Positions 60,078-64,000 of a stretch of 64,000 nucleotides of DNA are shown here, in pieces (the stretch's first letter is position 1; each line of letters begins with the position of its first letter). The DNA is taken from contig CAMYNM010000004.1 of NCBI GenBank assembly GCA_947259725.1, forward strand, positions 1 through 64,000, written 5' to 3'. Below the pieces are notes generated by a model. The model saw only the letters and a program-made list of their open reading frames with translations, was not told where the DNA came from and searched no databases. The DNA comes from CALZIK01 sp945787635. GTDB taxonomy: Bacteria; Acidobacteriota; Thermoanaerobaculia; Multivoradales; JAHEKO01. The position numbers and the translations under genes were made by a program.

Positions 60078-63000
60078 CTAGCTCTCGAGTACTTCGCGGA
60101 TCCGGTCGCGGAGAGGACCCAGTCGATAGGGCTTCTGGATGAAACCGGCCAGCCCCCTACCGGCGAAGTGGCTCGTCGAGTCCTGCTCGACGTAACCACT
60201 CGACAGGATCACCTTGACGTCTTCCCTGATCCGCCGCAGCTCGAGAAAGGTCTCTTCGCCGCCCATACGGGGCATGGTCAGGTCGAGCAGAACGAGGTCG
60301 ATGTCGTCGGCTCGTTCTCGATAGAGCTCTACGGCCTCGACGCCGTCCACCGCGCTGATGACGTCGAAGCCGTAACGCTCCAACATTCGAGCGGCGACTC
60401 GGAGTACCAGTGGTTCGTCGTCGACCAGCAGGACGGTTCCTGCTCCTTTCCAGGCTGGCTCTTCAGGCACGGGCTTCGGAGACTCGGGCACTGTCTTTTC
60501 GCTGGCCGGAAAGAGCACTTTGATCCTCGTGCCACAGTTTGGCTCGCTCTGGACCTCGATCGCCCCACGGTGGCTCCGCACGATACCCAGCACGGCCGCC
60601 AGACCCAATCCCCTACCGGTGAATTTGGTCGTGAAGAACGGGTCGAAGATTTTTGCCTGGGTCTCTTCGTCCATCCCTGCGCCGGTGTCGGCAACTTCGA
60701 CGAACACGTAGCTCCCCTCCGGGAGCTTTGCCGCGGCACGGGTATCAGCCAGGTACGCGGTGTCACAGTCGACCTGACCGGTCCGAACGGTGACGACACC
60801 CGGCTCTTCACCGATCGCCTCGGATGCGTTGGTGATCAGATTCAAGACAATCTGCCGAACCTGAGTGGCATCGCAATCGATCGAGGAGAGGTTTCTCGCC
60901 AGGTCGTACGCGACCACTGCCTTCTTCGAAACCGAAACCTCGGCCAGATGAGCTATCTCGTCAACCAGGTCCGAGAGATCGATCGGCTCGACCACAAACT
61001 TGCCCCGCCCTGAATAGGCGAGAAGTTGATTGGCAAGATCGGCCGCTCGCTCCGCCGAAATCTCGATCTCTCGCACAGCCTCGCGTGCCGGGGCGTCCGG
61101 CGCCAATTGTTCCTGAGCCAACGCGGCGTTACCGACAACGCCAACCAGAAGATTGTTGAAGTCGTGGGCGATACCGCCGGCGAGAACCCCGAGGCTCTCG
61201 AGTTTCTGCGCCTCCCGCACTTTCATCTCCAGCTTGATGCGCTCTTCCTCCGCCCCCTTTCGCTCGGATATATCTCGTGCGGTGGCGAAGCACTTTCCGA
61301 TCCCCTCCACCTCCAGGTAGTTGATCGCGATCTCGGTCGGAAACAACGTGCCGTTCTTCCGACGCATCAAGGACTCGATCACCAGGTTGTCCTTTGCTTG
61401 CACCATCTCCCAGAACTCGGTCCACATGTCCCGCGAGTAATTCGGGTCGATGTCGAAGACCGACATGGCAAGGAGCGACTCGCGTGTCTGCCCGGTCAGC
61501 TCACAGGCGGCGTTATTGACATACGAGAACCTGCCATCCTCCTCGACCCAAAAAATGCCGTCGACCGCATGGTCGACCGAGAACTGCGTGTGAAGCAACG
61601 CCCGTTCGCTCGCCATCCGCTCGGTGACGTCGAGGATGATCGCGACGAAGATCGGCTCTCCGTGCGTGATCAGCTGCAGATGAACCTCGACCGGGTACTC
61701 CGTGCCGTCTTTGCGACGGTGAAAGGTGTTGAACTCGACCTTCTCGTCACTGCCGGACCGAAGGGGCTCGAGCAGCGCCGCAAACGAATCGGGTGTGAAT
61801 TCCGGCTTGAGGTCCAGAGGACTGAGGCCGCGGAGCTCCTCGATCGAGTAGCCGAGGTTCTCCCTCGCTCCCCGGTTGACCTCGACGAAACGCAGCGTCT
61901 CAGGATCGAAGGCATAGATCTCGTTGAGCGAGCTCTCCAGAACGCTGCTGAAGTGAGCGGCTCTCTGTTCCGCTTGCCTGCTCTCGGTGATGTCGTGGAT
62001 CGTGGCTTGAATCCCTTCAGGGGAGCCATCCTCGCCTCGCCAGACCTCTCCCACGGTGTGACAGATCCGGACCTCGCCGTCGGGGCGCACGATTCTGTAC
62101 TCGACGTCGTAAGGCCTCATGCCAGCCAGCGCGTCCTCCGTAGCTTGCCGCACTCTTTCGCTGTCGCCCGGGTGAACCCGTTCGAGAAAACCGCCAAAGC
62201 TCGCCTCTTGAGCCTCGGACACGACGCCGAAGATCCGGTAGGCCTCGTCGGACAGCCAGACCACATCGGTGCGCCGGTCCCACTCCCAGCTCGCAAACCG
62301 GGCGATTCGCTGCGCCGCTGCCAGGCGACTCTGATTCTTCTGGAGAGCCTCTTCGGCTACCTTGCGCTGGGTGACGTCCCGGACCACACCGACCGCGAAG
62401 AGCGGCGCGCCGTCGGAGTCGCGCACCAGCGAGGCGGCCACATGCCCCCACAGCGTCGCTCCGCCCTTGGTGATCAAGCGCTTCTCGATCTCGTAGTGAG
62501 GAAGGCTTCCGGCAACCATTTCTCCGAACGCTTTGCGATCGCTGTCGACGTCCTCCGGGTGGGAAAACTCGGAAAAAGTCATCGCGGCCAATTCCTCACC
62601 ACTGTAGCCAAGCATCCTCTGCAAAGTTGCATTCGTCATGAGCGGATGCTCGTCGGCGTCGACGATCGCCACGCCGACCGCCGCATTCTCGAAGACGGCT
62701 CGGAACTGGCCTTCGCTCTCGCTCCGGGCCTTCTCCGCCCGGCGGCGTTCCTCGATTTGCCATCGCAGCTCTTCGGCCTTGCGCTCGATCGCCGATGCCC
62801 GCCCTCCGACGGCGAGCAGAAACGCGCCGAGGAGACTGGTCAGGAACAAGCCGCCGGTGAGAATGACCCAGACTCTTCCCCATTGCGCTGCAGAGGTGTA
62901 GGCATCCGTCGCCTTGAAGAACACCGTCCAGCGCCGCCCCGCTATCTCGAGGTCGGTAGACCAGGCGAGCGGGAGCGAAGAGCGGTCCGCCCCATCGCCC

Positions 63001-64000
63001 GAGGTGCTATCGCCGTAGAGCGCACGCGCATCGTCGGGATCGGAGGTGTCTACGATCCGGTAGTCGATGCCCTCAGCCCGAAACGCCGCCAGCGCCTCCT
63101 CGACCATCGGCTCGCCCCGAAAGACGCCCGACACGAACGAGTGCAGGTTGCGCCGCCGCTGATCCAACGTCTCGCGTGGTAAACCCTGCCGGTACACCGG
63201 CGCAAAAAACAGGAACCCCGGTTTCTCCTCGGTCTCCTGCACCAGGATGATCGGCGGCGTCGCCGTTATCTCGCCGGTGTCGCGTGCTGCTGTCAGCGCG
63301 CGAGCGCGGTCGGGATTCGAGGCCAAGTCGTAGCCAAGCGCCTGTTCGTTTCCCTGGTACGGTTCGATGTAGAGGACGACAACGTACTCGCCCCGTTCTC
63401 CGGCTCGAACCACATTGCCGTCCGGACTCTGTTCGGCAATCTGGAACTGGGGGAAGCCCTCCAACCGGACCTTTTCTTCCAACGCGGCCCGATCCTCCCT
63501 CGCGACGACGGCGTTCCAACTCAGCCCGTGGAGATCCGGGTGACGACCGAACGTGGGCTCCACAAAACCGCGAAAGTCCTTGCGATCGAGCTCGCCCTGA
63601 GTCTCGAGCAGACTGATGATCGATTCAAGAATCTCGAGCTCGGACCGAACGGTTTGCTTGAGAGTCCGAGCCATGATCTCAGCGCGCCGCTCGAACTCCG
63701 TTTGCGCTCGCTGCAACTCACGCTCCCGCGCATCGAGATAGCCGAGCACCGTCATGACGACGACGACCAGCACCGGTATCGAGACGAAGAGACGAGTCCG
63801 CCGGCTGGCTTGGTGAAGCTCCATGCCCCACGCCGACACCAGAGGAATGACCACCAGCACGCCGAGGGAATCACCGAGCCACCAGGTGCCCCAACTGCGT
63901 GCGAGATCGGCGCCGTCGATGCTACCCGCCAGGAGCAGGCTCAGGACCCCGATGGTCGCGCTGATCACGCACGCCAAGGGTCCGCCGAGAGCCATCGTCC
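60078..64000 (-). CDS. hybrid sensor histidine kinase: MASE1-CHASE-PAS(x4)-HisKA-HATPase-REC (5' end outside window)
   Basis: At least 1305 residues. Order: the end of a MASE1-type membrane sensor (SWGTWWLGDSLGVLVVIP), a CHASE domain between two helices (about 70-390; LSWNAVVAREDR), four PAS domains (about 420-950, e.g. VFENAAVGVAIVDADEH, PEFTPDSFAALLEPL, AVDGIFWVEEDGRFSYVN). Then come HisKA with phosphoacceptor His in LAGGIAHDFNNLLVG, HATPase (NLITNASEAI, DTGAGMD, GRGLGLAAVLG) and a C-terminal receiver (VLLVDDEPLV, VLLDLTMPRMGG, FIQKPYRL). This is the FixL/NtrB-like layout. The true start lies beyond the right edge. Confidence 0.93.
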   Translation of the reverse strand, partial: TMALGGPLACVISATIGVLSLLLAGSIDGADLARSWGTWWLGDSLGVLVVIPLVSAWGMELHQASRRTRLFVSIPVLVVVVMTVLGYLDARERELQRAQTEFERRAEIMARTLKQTVRSELEILESIISLLETQGELDRKDFRGFVEPTFGRHPDLHGLSWNAVVAREDRAALEEKVRLEGFPQFQIAEQSPDGNVVRAGERGEYVVVLYIEPYQGNEQALGYDLASNPDRARALTAARDTGEITATPPIILVQETEEKPGFLFFAPVYRQGLPRETLDQRRRNLHSFVSGVFRGEPMVEEALAAFRAEGIDYRIVDTSDPDDARALYGDSTSGDGADRSSLPLAWSTDLEIAGRRWTVFFKATDAYTSAAQWGRVWVILTGGLFLTSLLGAFLLAVGGRASAIERKAEELRWQIEERRRAEKARSESEGQFRAVFENAAVGVAIVDADEHPLMTNATLQRMLGYSGEELAAMTFSEFSHPEDVDSDRKAFGEMVAGSLPHYEIEKRLITKGGATLWGHVAASLVRDSDGAPLFAVGVVRDVTQRKVAEEALQKNQSRLAAAQRIARFASWEWDRRTDVVWLSDEAYRIFGVVSEAQEASFGGFLERVHPGDSERVRQATEDALAGMRPYDVEYRIVRPDGEVRICHTVGEVWRGEDGSPEGIQATIHDITESRQAEQRAAHFSSVLESSLNEIYAFDPETLRFVEVNRGARENLGYSIEELRGLSPLDLKPEFTPDSFAALLEPLRSGSDEKVEFNTFHRRKDGTEYPVEVHLQLITHGEPIFVAIILDVTERMASERALLHTQFSVDHAVDGIFWVEEDGRFSYVNNAACELTGQTRESLLAMSVFDIDPNYSRDMWTEFWEMVQAKDNLVIESLMRRKNGTLFPTEIAINYLEVEGIGKCFATARDISERKGAEEERIKLEMKVREAQKLESLGVLAGGIAHDFNNLLVGVVGNAALAQEQLAPDAPAREAVREIEISAERAADLANQLLAYSGRGKFVVEPIDLSDLVDEIAHLAEVSVSKKAVVAYDLARNLSSIDCDATQVRQIVLNLITNASEAIGEEPGVVTVRTGQVDCDTAYLADTRAAAKLPEGSYVFVEVADTGAGMDEETQAKIFDPFFTTKFTGRGLGLAAVLGIVRSHRGAIEVQSEPNCGTRIKVLFPASEKTVPESPKPVPEEPAWKGAGTVLLVDDEPLVLRVAARMLERYGFDVISAVDGVEAVELYRERADDIDLVLLDLTMPRMGGEETFLELRRIREDVKVILSSGYVEQDSTSHFAGRGLAGFIQKPYRLGPLRDRIREVLES

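Noticed and set aside
61026..63182. Long plus-strand frame opposite the histidine kinase
   Set aside because: Antisense shadow of a gene with unambiguous PAS, HisKA, HATPase and receiver motifs; its own translation shows no domain.

Overview
The window is GC-rich bacterial chromosome. The evidence is continuous Shine-Dalgarno-led genes, ATGA/GTGA overlaps, lipoboxes, Tat signals, outer-membrane barrels, an NAD-dependent DNA ligase, and no introns or phage/plasmid backbone genes. The gene mix suggests an environmental Acidobacteriota (Thermoanaerobaculia-like) or similar heterotroph: many exported peptidases, beta-propellers, DUF1566 and DUF5916 proteins, DinB-like and VOC proteins, a Ycf46-type AAA ATPase, and a MamK-like actin. 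That placement is inference; no rRNA or tRNA gene is visible to settle it.

Layout. 1-8.4 kb: a truncated metallophosphatase, small exported proteins, a tandem DUF1566 pair, a LytTR regulator coupled to a quinone-oxidoreductase-like gene, a VOC protein with a strong terminator, and a methyltransferase. 8.6-14.5 kb: an exported serine carboxypeptidase overlapping a Ycf46-like ATPase, then a DUF5916 outer-membrane protein. 14.7-23.3 kb: exported proteins (DUF4097-like, HEYGH metalloprotease, phytase-like propeller, multicopper oxidase, FG-GAP-like propeller) and an ASPIC/UnbV pseudogene. 23.3-24.7 kb: a RAYT (REP-associated tyrosine transposase) gene bracketed by REP-like repeats. 24.8-41.7 kb: a PQQ-like propeller, sialidase-like propeller, DinB-like protein, molybdopterin oxidoreductase, a zinc-ribbon/decapeptide-repeat protein, a FrnE-like DsbA protein, a matrixin-like protein that has lost its zinc site, a DUF900 lipoprotein hydrolase and an RRM protein. 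42.2-51.8 kb: a truncated C-N hydrolase, gamma-glutamyltransferase, bilobal aspartic protease with PDZ, membrane proteins, a barrel gene with a broken front end behind a thioredoxin gene, DUF2061, and an exported YqgE/AlgH protein. 52.2-64 kb: ligA, an amidase/MamK-like operon, a PH-domain pair, an M24 peptidase, and a large hybrid histidine kinase running off the right edge.

Two repeat families occupy separate territories. Between about 7.9 and 51.8 kb, intergenic spaces carry REP-like elements: a constant head ending in GGTGGCACCT, followed by short tandem tails whose sequence is uniform within a locus and different between loci. These probably depend on the RAYT at 23.6 kb, and a 90-bp relic of its 5' end lies at 44.7 kb. 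Between 54.4 and 60.1 kb a different hairpin repeat (GGTCGAC-6 nt-GTCGACC) occurs 14 times, always in the same orientation, ending in six exact 35-bp tandem copies between two convergent genes.

Most genes encode envelope or secreted functions in short units. Recent decay is frequent: at least five gene fragments (6.65, 17.4, 42.3, 44.7 and 49.9 kb) are recognisable.
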